Part shown: positions 1-5,239 of the stretch, in pieces | How the letters are laid out: every line of letters begins with the position of its first letter | Numbering within the stretch: position 1 is the first letter of the stretch | Assembly (NCBI GenBank): GCA_947456995.1 | Contig: CANGVB010000316.1 | Coordinates: 1 to 5,323 of the forward strand | Length of the DNA: 5,323 nucleotides | DNA from: Bryobacteraceae bacterium | GTDB lineage: Bacteria > Acidobacteriota > Terriglobia > Bryobacterales > Bryobacteraceae | Direction of reading: 5' to 3' | Made by a program: the position numbers and the translations under genes | Notes under the pieces: generated by a model | Seen by the model: the letters and a program-made list of their open reading frames with translations, nothing else | What the model was told of the DNA's origin: nothing | The model's database searches: none

Positions 1-896
1 AACTGGTCGAAATACTTCGCGTTGTTCTTGCCGAACCAGAAGAGGGCTTCACGCTGGTTCTTGACGATGTGCGGGTTGTAGGGCACGGCTTCGGGGGCGA
101 AATAGTATGTAGAGTCGCCGCCCATTTCGTGCAGGTCAACGAAGACGAGCGGGTACCAGTCGAGGAGGGTCTTGATGCGGCCGCGGGTTTCAGGCTGGGT
201 CATGGCGAACCAGTCGCGGTTCATATCGAACATGTAGTGGTTGGTGCGACCGCCGGGCCAGGGTTCGGCGTGTTCTGCTGCAAGCGGGTTGGCGATGGGT
301 TCGAGACCTTCGGCGACTTCGAAGTTGTGAACAAAGCGATCGCGACCGTCGGGGTTCTGCGTCGGGTCGATCATGATGAGCGTGTTGGCGAGGATCGAAT
401 CGACGCTCTTGTCGCCCTTGGCGGCGAGGAGATGATAGGCCGTTTCCATTGCGGCGTCAGAGCCAGAGATTTCGTTGCCGTGTACGTTGTAGGCGAGCAT
501 CACCAGAGCCGGCAGGTTGCCGATCAGCTTTTGGGCTTCGGCGTCGGTGGTCTTGCGCGGGTCGGCGAGTTTCTTCATGCCAGCCTGGATTTCGGGCAGG
601 CGCTTGATGTTGGCTTCGTTGCCAACGACGGCGATGATGAGCTTGCGGCCTTCCCAGCTCTTGGTGTATTCGATCAGTTTGACGCGATTCGGCTGGGCTG
701 CGGCGAGGGCCTCGAAGTACTTCATGAGGTGGGCATGAGGGGCGATGCGTTCACCGGGTTCGTAGCCGAGCACCTTCTTGATGGTGGGCACTGCGGGGTC
801 ATATTGAGCCCCTGGCCACATGTCTACTGTTCTCTTCTGGGCGAAAGCAGATCCCCCGAGCGCGAGGCTCAGCAATAGCGTTGAAACAAATCGCAT
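1..896 (-). CDS. Secreted M14-family zinc carboxypeptidase, N-terminal 298 residues (partial, runs off the left edge)
   Basis: The reverse strand reads open from an ATG at 896 to the window edge. Residues 1-19 form a Sec-type signal peptide (MRFVSTLLLSLALGGSAFA, then QKR), so the enzyme should act outside the cytoplasm. The M14 metallopeptidase signature follows: HGNE at 139-142 supplies zinc ligands His139 and Glu142, NPDGR at 181-185 is the usual segment near the substrate-binding arginine, NRDW lies at 226-229, and DLHEMG at 254-259 supplies the third zinc ligand, His256. M14 enzymes remove C-terminal residues from peptides; the exact substrate cannot be told. Remembered relatives are several hundred residues long, so much of the protein lies outside the window. 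The start is set by the signal peptide. The gene begins 6 bp after the hydrolase stop without a clear Shine-Dalgarno site, suggesting co-transcription and translational coupling. Codons favour C at the third position, unlike the ATPase. Family call is firm; specificity is unknown. Confidence 0.93.
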   Translation of the reverse strand, partial: MRFVSTLLLSLALGGSAFAQKRTVDMWPGAQYDPAVPTIKKVLGYEPGERIAPHAHLMKYFEALAAAQPNRVKLIEYTKSWEGRKLIIAVVGNEANIKRLPEIQAGMKKLADPRKTTDAEAQKLIGNLPALVMLAYNVHGNEISGSDAAMETAYHLLAAKGDKSVDSILANTLIMIDPTQNPDGRDRFVHNFEVAEGLEPIANPLAAEHAEPWPGGRTNHYMFDMNRDWFAMTQPETRGRIKTLLDWYPLVFVDLHEMGGDSTYYFAPEAVPYNPHIVKNQREALFWFGKNNAKYFDQ

Positions 897-902
897 AACT
901 TA

Positions 903-1868
903 CTAGGGTACAAGATCGCGAACTGCTTCGATGACTGCATCTGGCTGGTCGAGCATGATCCAGTGTGTGCTGCCGGGGATCATTCTGAAGTCGCCGCGGC
1001 TGGAGAGTTTGGCAAGTTTTGCCTGTCGGCCCTGATGGCCGGGGTTGCCTTTTTCAGCGGAAAGGACAATGAGCGGCGTGTCGCCCAGACCGGGGCAGAC
1101 CAGCGCTTGTGCGCAAGAGGCGGGCAACTCGCCCAGGTATTCGGCCATCGTGACAAAGGATGAGGTGCGAGACCAGTGCGCTCGGATCTGGCCTTGCACC
1201 TCGGTTGAGAACTTCTGGATTTGGCCGGTGAGGCGTTGTGTAACGCCGACGCTGCCTGCTCCGCTCAAGAAGCTGAAGAGCTTGGGGATGGTTTGATTGC
1301 CGCCCTCAAGCGATCGCAGTGCGAAGCGGACAATGCCGTGCTGGGCGAGCCAGGCGCCGCGATTGGTGAGTTGCACGGCTCGACGTAGTGTCTGTGTGCG
1401 GCGTGCGTCGAGCGGGAACCATTCCTCGGGAGGCAGAGCGTCAACGAGCACCACGCCCGATACTTCTTCCGGATACATGGCTGCGTACATGCGCATCATC
1501 ATGCCGCCGAAGCTGTGGCCGACGACGATTCGCGGGGTGGGGGCGCCCGCGAGCTTGAGAGCCAGCCGCATCTCTTCGATCAGATCTCTGGCTACCTTGG
1601 GCCGGTTGCTGTAGGGAGACCAGCCGAAGCCTGCACGGTCGTAAGAGTAAACGGTTGCAAATTGGGCGATCTCTTTGTCGACCAGTCTCCAGCTCAGACT
1701 GGAGGCGGCGATGCCGGCTTCGAGGATCACGGGAGGCCCGGTGCTGCCCTGTTTTTGCAAGTGCAGTTTGCGGCCGCCGAGGTCTACATGAATTCCTGGA
1801 GGCGGGTAGAGGATTGCGTCAAGGGCCAATCCGTCCCGCTCATAACGCTTGGTGAGCATGCCTACCAT
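903..1868 (-). CDS. Alpha/beta-fold hydrolase
   Basis: The 321-residue product has the plan of a single-domain alpha/beta hydrolase. An oxyanion-side motif (ILEAG, 48-52) is followed by YDRAGFGWS (76-84), the nucleophile elbow GHSFGG (117-122, Ser119), LVDALPP after the next strand (141-147), and a C-terminal STHWIMLDQPD segment (300-310) carrying catalytic His302. No Asp follows the strand TPLIVLS, so Asp143 is the likeliest acid; this is inference. No signal peptide is seen, so it is probably cytoplasmic. Substrate is unknown: esterase, lactonase or aminopeptidase-like activity are all possible. Two in-frame ATGs are possible starts, at 1868 and 1859 (Met1 and Met4); neither has a strong ribosome site. 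Conserved sequence begins near residue 20, so the true start cannot lie far inside. It is the first gene of a minus-strand pair with the M14 peptidase and is head-to-head with the ATPase gene. Confidence 0.92.
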   Translation of the reverse strand: MVGMLTKRYERDGLALDAILYPPPGIHVDLGGRKLHLQKQGSTGPPVILEAGIAASSLSWRLVDKEIAQFATVYSYDRAGFGWSPYSNRPKVARDLIEEMRLALKLAGAPTPRIVVGHSFGGMMMRMYAAMYPEEVSGVVLVDALPPEEWFPLDARRTQTLRRAVQLTNRGAWLAQHGIVRFALRSLEGGNQTIPKLFSFLSGAGSVGVTQRLTGQIQKFSTEVQGQIRAHWSRTSSFVTMAEYLGELPASCAQALVCPGLGDTPLIVLSAEKGNPGHQGRQAKLAKLSSRGDFRMIPGSTHWIMLDQPDAVIEAVRDLVP

Positions 1869-1890
1869 GTACTCTTACTGTAGCGCCGTG
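1849..1890. other. Head-to-head overlapping start region of hydrolase (-) and metal ATPase (+)
   Basis: Possible ATPase starts are TTG 1849, GTG 1852, ATG 1858, ATG 1867 and GTG 1888; a TAA at 1843-1845 closes the frame upstream. Hydrolase starts on the other strand are at 1868 and 1859. Both ATG pairs sit in CATG palindromes, so each four-base site gives a start codon on both strands. GGTGAG at 1851-1856 could be the ATPase ribosome site, two bases before ATG 1858 and ten before ATG 1867. With either ATG the two coding regions touch or overlap. Even using GTG 1888 the gap is about 19 bp, so each promoter must lie inside the other gene. I see no convincing -35/-10 pair for either. Confidence 0.6.
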
Positions 1891-3630
1891 GATAAAGAGC
1901 TGATCTACCTCTCGATTACGATAGTGGCCGCGATTCCGGTATTGCACCGGATCGGCAAGGAGCTGCTGGACGGCAACTGGTCTACAGATCTGATTGCTGC
2001 GGTGTCGATTCTGACGGGTATTGTGACGGGGCAGTATCTGGTGGCGCTGATCATCATTGTGATGATTACGGGCGGGTCGATTCTTGAGAGCTATGCGATC
2101 CGGCGGGCTTCGTCGGCACTGAGTGCTCTGGCCGAGCGTTTGCCAACGATTGCGCATCGCGTCAATGCAGGAGGGCATGAGGATGTGCCGCTGGATGCGA
2201 TTCTTGTTGAGGATCATCTGCTGATTTTTCCGCATGAGGTTTCCCCTGCCGATGGAGTTGTGGTGAAGGGGCAGGGGCGGATGGACGAGAGCTTCCTTAC
2301 CGGTGAGCCGTATGAGGTGAAGAAGGCTCCTGGGGTTGAGGTGATCTCGGGTGCGAAGAACGGCAATAGTCTGCTCGAAATTCGAGTGCTGCGTGCGCCC
2401 AAGGATTCTCGGTACGCGCAGATCATGGGCGTGATGAAAGACAGCGAATTGCGGCGGCCACGGATTCGCCGGCTGGCCGATCAATTGGGGGCTTGGTATT
2501 CGCCGATTGCGCTGGTGATTGCTGCGGTGGCTGGGTGGTGGGCTTATGACTGGCAACGATTTCTTGCGGTGATTGTGGTGGCTACGCCGTGTCCGCTGTT
2601 GATCTCGATTCCGGTTGCGCTGATTGGTTCGATATCGCGTGCGGCAAGGGCAGGCATTGTGATTCGCGACCCGGCCATTCTCGAAGAGATGCCTAACGTC
2701 AAGACCTTTATCTTTGACAAGACGGGTACGCTGACTCGTGGCAAGCCGCAGTTGGTGGATGTTCTGCCGGCGACTGGGGTGAGTGCGGATGAGGCTCTGG
2801 CGCAGATTGCGAGTCTTGAGCGATATTCGAAGCATCCGCTGGCTACTCCGATTCTCAATGCGGCTGAGGTGAAGGGCCTGGTGTTGCTCGATGCCGATGA
2901 GGTTTCTGAGCAGGCAGGGCAGGGGCTTGAAGCGAAGATGGCTGGGGCGACATTTGCGGTGGTGGGTCGCAAGCAGTTTGAGGGCAGGGAAGCGTTGCCG
3001 CCGCTTCCGGCTGGGCATCTGGAATGTTTGTTGCTGAAGAACGGGCAATTGGTTGCTGCGTTTCATTTCTTTGATGCGCCGCGTCAGGATACGCGGCTCT
3101 TTCTCGATCATCTGGGGCCGAGGCATGGTGGGCGGCGTACGGTGTTGTTGACAGGAGATCAAGCGGCGGCTGCACAACAGTTGGCCAAGCAGGTTGGGAT
3201 CAAGGAAGTGCTGGCGGCGCAGTCTCCTGAGCAGAAGCTTGAGTTTATTCGTGAGGCCAACAAGCAGGGGCCAACCTTGTATGTGGGGGATGGAATCAAT
3301 GACGGCCCGGCGCTGGCTGCGGCTACGGTTGGCATTGCGTTTGGCAGTGCGAGTAATGTGACTGGGGCTGCGGCGAGTGCGGTGGTGCTGGAGCCGAGTC
3401 TGGCTAAGATCGATGAGTTACTGCATTTGGGGATTCGCTTGCGGCGGATCGCGCTGGTGTCTACGGTTGGGGGGCTTGCGCTGAGTACGATTGGGATGGG
3501 GTTTGCTGCGTTCGGGTATTTGTCGCCTCTGTATGGGGCGCTGCTGCAGGAAGCGATTGATGTGCTGAGTGTTCTGAACGCGCTGCGGACGAGTCTTGGG
3601 GACGACAAAGTTGACTATGATCAGGGTTGA
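1867..3630 (+). CDS. Heavy-metal-translocating P1B-type ATPase with TPCP membrane motif
   Basis: The product (587 residues from ATG 1867) is an ATP-driven inner-membrane metal pump. Visible elements in order are helices near 13-26, 41-55 and 57-73; the actuator domain with TGE at 145-147; helices near 211-227 and 232-254, the second carrying TPCP (240-243, Cys242); the phosphorylation site DKTGT (Asp284); the nucleotide domain with HP at 323-324 and GQGL at 351-354; TGD at 429-431; the hinge GDGIND at 474-479; and two last helices near 527-573 with QEAID at 561-565. All catalytic motifs are intact. TPCP replaces the CPC of Cu/Zn/Cd pumps and, as I recall, is the mark of the P1B-5 group linked to nickel/iron; the substrate is inference. 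There is no N-terminal metal-binding domain, and only one helix precedes the M1 helix where most relatives have two, so the N-terminus seems short. ATG 1858 or TTG 1849 add only 3-6 residues. The last codons lie inside repeat copy 1. Confidence 0.93.
   Translation: MYSYCSAVDKELIYLSITIVAAIPVLHRIGKELLDGNWSTDLIAAVSILTGIVTGQYLVALIIIVMITGGSILESYAIRRASSALSALAERLPTIAHRVNAGGHEDVPLDAILVEDHLLIFPHEVSPADGVVVKGQGRMDESFLTGEPYEVKKAPGVEVISGAKNGNSLLEIRVLRAPKDSRYAQIMGVMKDSELRRPRIRRLADQLGAWYSPIALVIAAVAGWWAYDWQRFLAVIVVATPCPLLISIPVALIGSISRAARAGIVIRDPAILEEMPNVKTFIFDKTGTLTRGKPQLVDVLPATGVSADEALAQIASLERYSKHPLATPILNAAEVKGLVLLDADEVSEQAGQGLEAKMAGATFAVVGRKQFEGREALPPLPAGHLECLLLKNGQLVAAFHFFDAPRQDTRLFLDHLGPRHGGRRTVLLTGDQAAAAQQLAKQVGIKEVLAAQSPEQKLEFIREANKQGPTLYVGDGINDGPALAAATVGIAFGSASNVTGAAASAVVLEPSLAKIDELLHLGIRLRRIALVSTVGGLALSTIGMGFAAFGYLSPLYGALLQEAIDVLSVLNALRTSLGDDKVDYDQG
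3604..3627 (+). promoter_or_regulatory. Repeated TATGAT element, copy 1 (inside the 3' end of the ATPase gene)
   Basis: It reads GACAAAGTTGACTATGATCA, then GGGT, and ends one base before the ATPase stop codon. TATGAT at 3616-3621 matches a -10 box in five of six bases. GAGTCTT begins 25 bases upstream (3591), at the same distance as in copy 2. The antitoxin gene begins 33 bases (ATG 3655) or 48 bases (ATG 3670) after TATGAT. No canonical TTGACA is found 17 bases upstream. The repeat is observed; promoter function is inferred. Confidence 0.5.
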
Positions 3631-3654
3631 GAACTGGTTTCTCCGATTCATGGC

Positions 3655-3915
3655 ATGCTGAATCTAGCAATGAGCAATTTACTCCTTTCGTTGCCGGACG
3701 AAGTCGAGGCAGGACTAAAAGTTCAGTCTGAGCGAACGAATCGTCCTGCAGATGCGCTGGCTCTCGAAGCTATTGAGCTTTGGCTGAGCAACCAGGCAGA
3801 GCAAAGCAGGCATGAAGAGATTTCCAATTATGCAAAGCTGCATGGGGGGACTTCAGTTGATCTGGATCCTGCGATTGAGTCGTTAGCCATTGAGCACTGC
3901 CTCGCTAGCCGCTGA
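3655..3915 (+). CDS. Orphan MazE-like / ribbon-helix-helix antitoxin
   Basis: The small protein (86 residues from ATG 3655, 81 from ATG 3670) has the layout of a MazF-neutralising antitoxin. A short strand and turn, LLLSLPDEVEAG (residues 9-20), is followed by two predicted helices as in ribbon-helix-helix DNA-binding proteins. A polar C-terminal tail with GGTSVDLDP (64-72) then AIEH (78-81) resembles the toxin-wrapping tail of this family. The domain starts right after Met6, so 3670 is the likelier start; neither has a clear ribosome site. Repeat copy 1 lies just upstream and may carry its promoter. A mazF remnant follows with no spacer, so the antitoxin has lost its toxin. RHH antitoxins normally form dimers and repress their own operon; the DNA-binding half is intact here. 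Family recognition is from pattern, not a search. Confidence 0.8.
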   Translation: MLNLAMSNLLLSLPDEVEAGLKVQSERTNRPADALALEAIELWLSNQAEQSRHEEISNYAKLHGGTSVDLDPAIESLAIEHCLASR

Positions 3916-4048
3916 CAGCTTTGCCATATGTCATCAGGTGACGACTCTGGACCGGTCCGAACTCACCGAGCTTGTAGGTGAGCTTCCACCTTCGCTTTTG
4001 GCCTCAGTAGATGCTGGACTCAAAGCTGCTTTGAGTCTTCAAGGGTGA
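3914..4048 (+). pseudogene. mazF: mazF toxin 3' remnant (only the last ~43 codons)
   Basis: In the frame offset by one from the antitoxin, the sequence reads DSFAICHQVTTLDRSEL and then TELVGELPPSLLASVDAG before a short helix (LKAALSLQG) and a TGA at 4046-4048. This matches the C-terminal third of MazF/PemK endoribonucleases, where the CHQVTTLDRS segment and the final VDAGLKAAL helix are typical. A full MazF has about 110 residues. The N-terminal two thirds, including the usual opening strand and the RP-x-VVV segment, are absent, and the remnant begins exactly where the antitoxin stops. The frame is closed upstream by a TAG at 3884-3886 and has no ATG, so no working toxin is expected. The simplest reading is one deletion removing the start of mazF. 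The stop overlaps the upstream edge of repeat copy 2. Confidence 0.85.
4017..4037. repeat. 21-bp perfect palindrome (10-bp arms, 1-base centre)
   Basis: GACTCAAAGC, a central T, then GCTTTGAGTC form a perfect inverted repeat within the last codons of the mazF remnant. It could be an operator or a short hairpin. No T-run follows, so it is a poor intrinsic terminator. Its right edge is 20 bases before TATGAT of repeat copy 2, where a regulator could block or recruit polymerase. Part of it encodes the conserved C-terminal helix of MazF, so chance symmetry in coding sequence is a real alternative. Confidence 0.5.
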
Positions 4049-4069
4049 CAAATCGACTATGATCAGGGT
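4047..4069 (+). promoter_or_regulatory. Repeated TATGAT element, copy 2 (upstream of the Cys-rich/CnaB gene)
   Basis: It reads GACAAATCGACTATGATCA, then GGGT: one base shorter than copy 1 and otherwise nearly identical. TATGAT is at 4058-4063, and the gene starts at ATG 4081, 17 bases after it. GAGTCTT at 4033 is 25 bases before TATGAT, as in copy 1, and is part of the palindrome. If TATGAT is a -10 box, the leader would be about 10 bases. The first bases overlap the mazF-remnant stop codon. Confidence 0.5.
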
Positions 4070-4080
4070 GGATGTGACTT

Positions 4081-4668
4081 ATGGCTTTTCGTATCTTGCA
4101 GCCTTGCCATCGGACCTGGACGAGCCTTGAAGGCGAAGGCTCAACTCGCCATTGCAGCGAGTGCGATCGTAAGGTTTATGATCTGGATCAATACTCAGAC
4201 CGTGTGATCCGCGAGCTTCTCGCCAGCGGCCAGAGGATTTGCGGTAAAGAGCGCATCGCACCTCGCCGCACATTTCTTGCCTCCCTTACTGCATTTTCAC
4301 TCTCAGCTTTTCAGCCTTCCAATTCGCGAGAACTCACTGTACGCGTGACTGACGCCAGCGGTGGAACGCTGCCCACAGCTGCGGTCGAGTTACTGGTAAA
4401 CGGTCAGTCCGTTGAGAGGAAAGTTGCGACGAATAGTGGCGAGGTCGTGCTTCATCTTGAAGCTCAAACGGATCTCTCAGTCAAAGTTAGCTGCACCTGT
4501 TTTGTCGAACAAATCATTCCAGTCACAGCCTCGACGCCTGACTTGCTGCAAGTTCAACTTGCACTTTCGAGCGGTCCCCAGTGCATCATCATTGGTGTGA
4601 TCGTCGAGGATCGGCCACCTGGCTTTCTTCAGCGCATGGCTCGGCTGTTTCGTTGGCTCGTGAGATAG
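4081..4668 (+). CDS. Four-cysteine domain / membrane segment / CnaB-like beta-domain protein, function unknown
   Basis: This 195-residue product has three parts. Residues 1-60 contain PCHRTW (Cys9), CSEC (Cys25, Cys28) and RICGK (Cys54), with DLDQYSDRVIRELL between; four spaced cysteines suggest a small metal-binding domain. I recall similar N-termini on CnaB/regulatory-like proteins of Bacteroidetes and Acidobacteria, without a known role. Residues 62-79 begin with twin arginines and a hydrophobic run (PRRTFLASLTAFSLSAFQ), which may be a membrane anchor or an internal Tat-type signal. Residues 84-162 (ELTVRVTDASGGTLPTAAVE onwards) look like a carboxypeptidase-regulatory/CnaB-type beta sandwich. 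A short GPQCIIIGVIVED strand and a basic amphipathic C-terminus follow. The likely topology is cysteine domain inside, beta domain outside. A weak GGTGG lies 8 bases before the ATG; repeat copy 2 is just upstream. The next gene appears to be its paralogue. Confidence 0.8.
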   Translation: MAFRILQPCHRTWTSLEGEGSTRHCSECDRKVYDLDQYSDRVIRELLASGQRICGKERIAPRRTFLASLTAFSLSAFQPSNSRELTVRVTDASGGTLPTAAVELLVNGQSVERKVATNSGEVVLHLEAQTDLSVKVSCTCFVEQIIPVTASTPDLLQVQLALSSGPQCIIIGVIVEDRPPGFLQRMARLFRWLVR

Positions 4669-4719
4669 AGCTTTCAAGACCCTCTAGCCCTATTACCCTG
4701 CCTGGTCGAGACTGTGGGT

Positions 4720-4740
4720 GACAAGGTTGATTATGATCAA
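4720..4740 (+). promoter_or_regulatory. Repeated TATGAT element, copy 3 (upstream of the Tat-signal gene)
   Basis: It reads GACAAGGTTGATTATGATCA, then A. It differs from copy 1 at two of 20 positions. TATGAT is at 4732-4737 and the next gene begins at GTG 4747, nine bases later, so transcription from this box would give a leaderless or nearly leaderless mRNA. In this copy TTGAT and ATCAA flank TATG as perfect 5-bp inverted arms; that symmetry is weaker in the other copies. The GAGTCTT of copies 1 and 2 is not kept here. Confidence 0.5.
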
Positions 4741-4746
4741 AGCTAA

Positions 4747-5154
4747 GTGCGTTTCAAATTTCTAAATCGAAGATCATTCTTGCTAGCGGTAGGCGCAAGT
4801 TGTCTTTGCGCTCAGGCAGGTGCTTCTCCCAGAAGCTTTACGATTCGTGTGATTGATCCTGCTGGTTATGCTCTGGATTCGGCCCGCTGGCATTTGGGCC
4901 TCAGCGAACAGACTCCCCTTCAAAGCGGCAAAGTCGACAAAGAAGGAAAGGCGAAGCTGAGTTTTGAGTGGCAACCCGGCCTGACTCTTTACCTGGAGGC
5001 CGACGGTTTTCTTCCCAGGGACTTGGATTTGCAAGAAGAGCGTTTAGGGATCTGGGCGGTACGCTTGTCATTTGCTTCTTGCTCTTCTCCGCATGTCAAT
5101 TGCGATTCATTTTTGCCACTCAAGAGGAAAGCCAGGCGTCAGACAAGACAGTAG
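4747..5154 (+). CDS. Small exported CnaB-like beta-domain protein with Tat-type signal
   Basis: The 135-residue product starts at GTG 4747; a TAA directly before it (4744-4746) rules out any extension. The N-terminus has NRRSFLL (7-13) and a hydrophobic stretch to about residue 25, a good match to a twin-arginine signal with cleavage near AGA-SPR. The mature part (FTIRVIDPAGYALDSARWHL, 31-50, onwards) resembles the start of the beta domain of the preceding gene: RRxFL, then T-V/I-R-V-x-D, x-A/S-G, and a final V-R/Q-L strand. It therefore looks like a diverged tandem paralogue lacking the four-cysteine domain. Cys112 and Cys119 could form a disulfide. The tail is strongly basic (KRKARRQTRQ). 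No ribosome site is visible, fitting leaderless translation from copy 3. It may bind a surface component or partner protein; nothing shows which. Function unknown. Confidence 0.75.
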   Translation: MRFKFLNRRSFLLAVGASCLCAQAGASPRSFTIRVIDPAGYALDSARWHLGLSEQTPLQSGKVDKEGKAKLSFEWQPGLTLYLEADGFLPRDLDLQEERLGIWAVRLSFASCSSPHVNCDSFLPLKRKARRQTRQ

Positions 5155-5184
5155 CTTGAAGATTGGCTTTCTTGCTGGCCAAAC

Positions 5185-5218
5185 AAAAAGCGGGAGCTGC
5201 CATTGGCCGCTCCCGCTT
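5185..5218 (-). terminator. Intrinsic terminator for the minus-strand gene at the right edge
   Basis: AAGCGGGAGC at 5188-5197 pairs perfectly with GCTCCCGCTT at 5209-5218, and inner GCC/GGC can extend the stem past one mismatch. On the minus strand the hairpin is followed by a T-run interrupted once (TTTTTGTTT, read from 5189 to 5181). On the plus side only TTGAATT follows, so plus-strand termination after the 4747 gene would be weaker. The stem begins 22 bases after the minus-strand stop codon. The rest of 5155-5239 holds no gene I can support. Confidence 0.85.
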
Positions 5219-5239
5219 GAATTCCCGAATGCAGGGCTT

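Noticed and set aside
69..878. Long open frame on the + strand (269 codons)
   Set aside because: It is antisense to the M14 peptidase, whose signal peptide and zinc ligands are clear. The + product shows no family motif.
1814..1846. ATPase promoter TTGCGT ... CATAAC
   Set aside because: Both boxes are weak and the 21-base spacer is too long for a standard promoter.
1840..3177. 445-codon open frame on the minus strand
   Set aside because: Antisense to the ATPase. The product is a run of Arg, His, Gln and Pro typical of a shadow frame, while the ATPase frame carries every P-type motif.
3890..4048. mazF remnant as a real short gene starting at TTG 3890
   Set aside because: No ribosome site, and the recognisable toxin homology begins only at 3914 without the N-terminal fold.
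4081..4668. Zinc-binding anti-sigma factor
   Set aside because: The head-anchor-outer domain order is suggestive, but the HxxxCxxC motif is absent and no sigma factor gene adjoins.
3604..4740. CRISPR-like array from three repeats
   Set aside because: Copies are hundreds of bases apart, are imperfect, and have genes rather than spacers between them.
4732..4740. TTGAT-TATG-ATCAA palindrome as the conserved operator core
   Set aside because: Full symmetry is seen only in copy 3; copies 1 and 2 conserve TATGATCA but not the left arm, so a -10-like role fits better.
3631..4746. Insertion sequence or integrase scar around the TA remnant
   Set aside because: No transposase fragment, terminal inverted repeats or target duplication could be found; a simple deletion explains the remnant.
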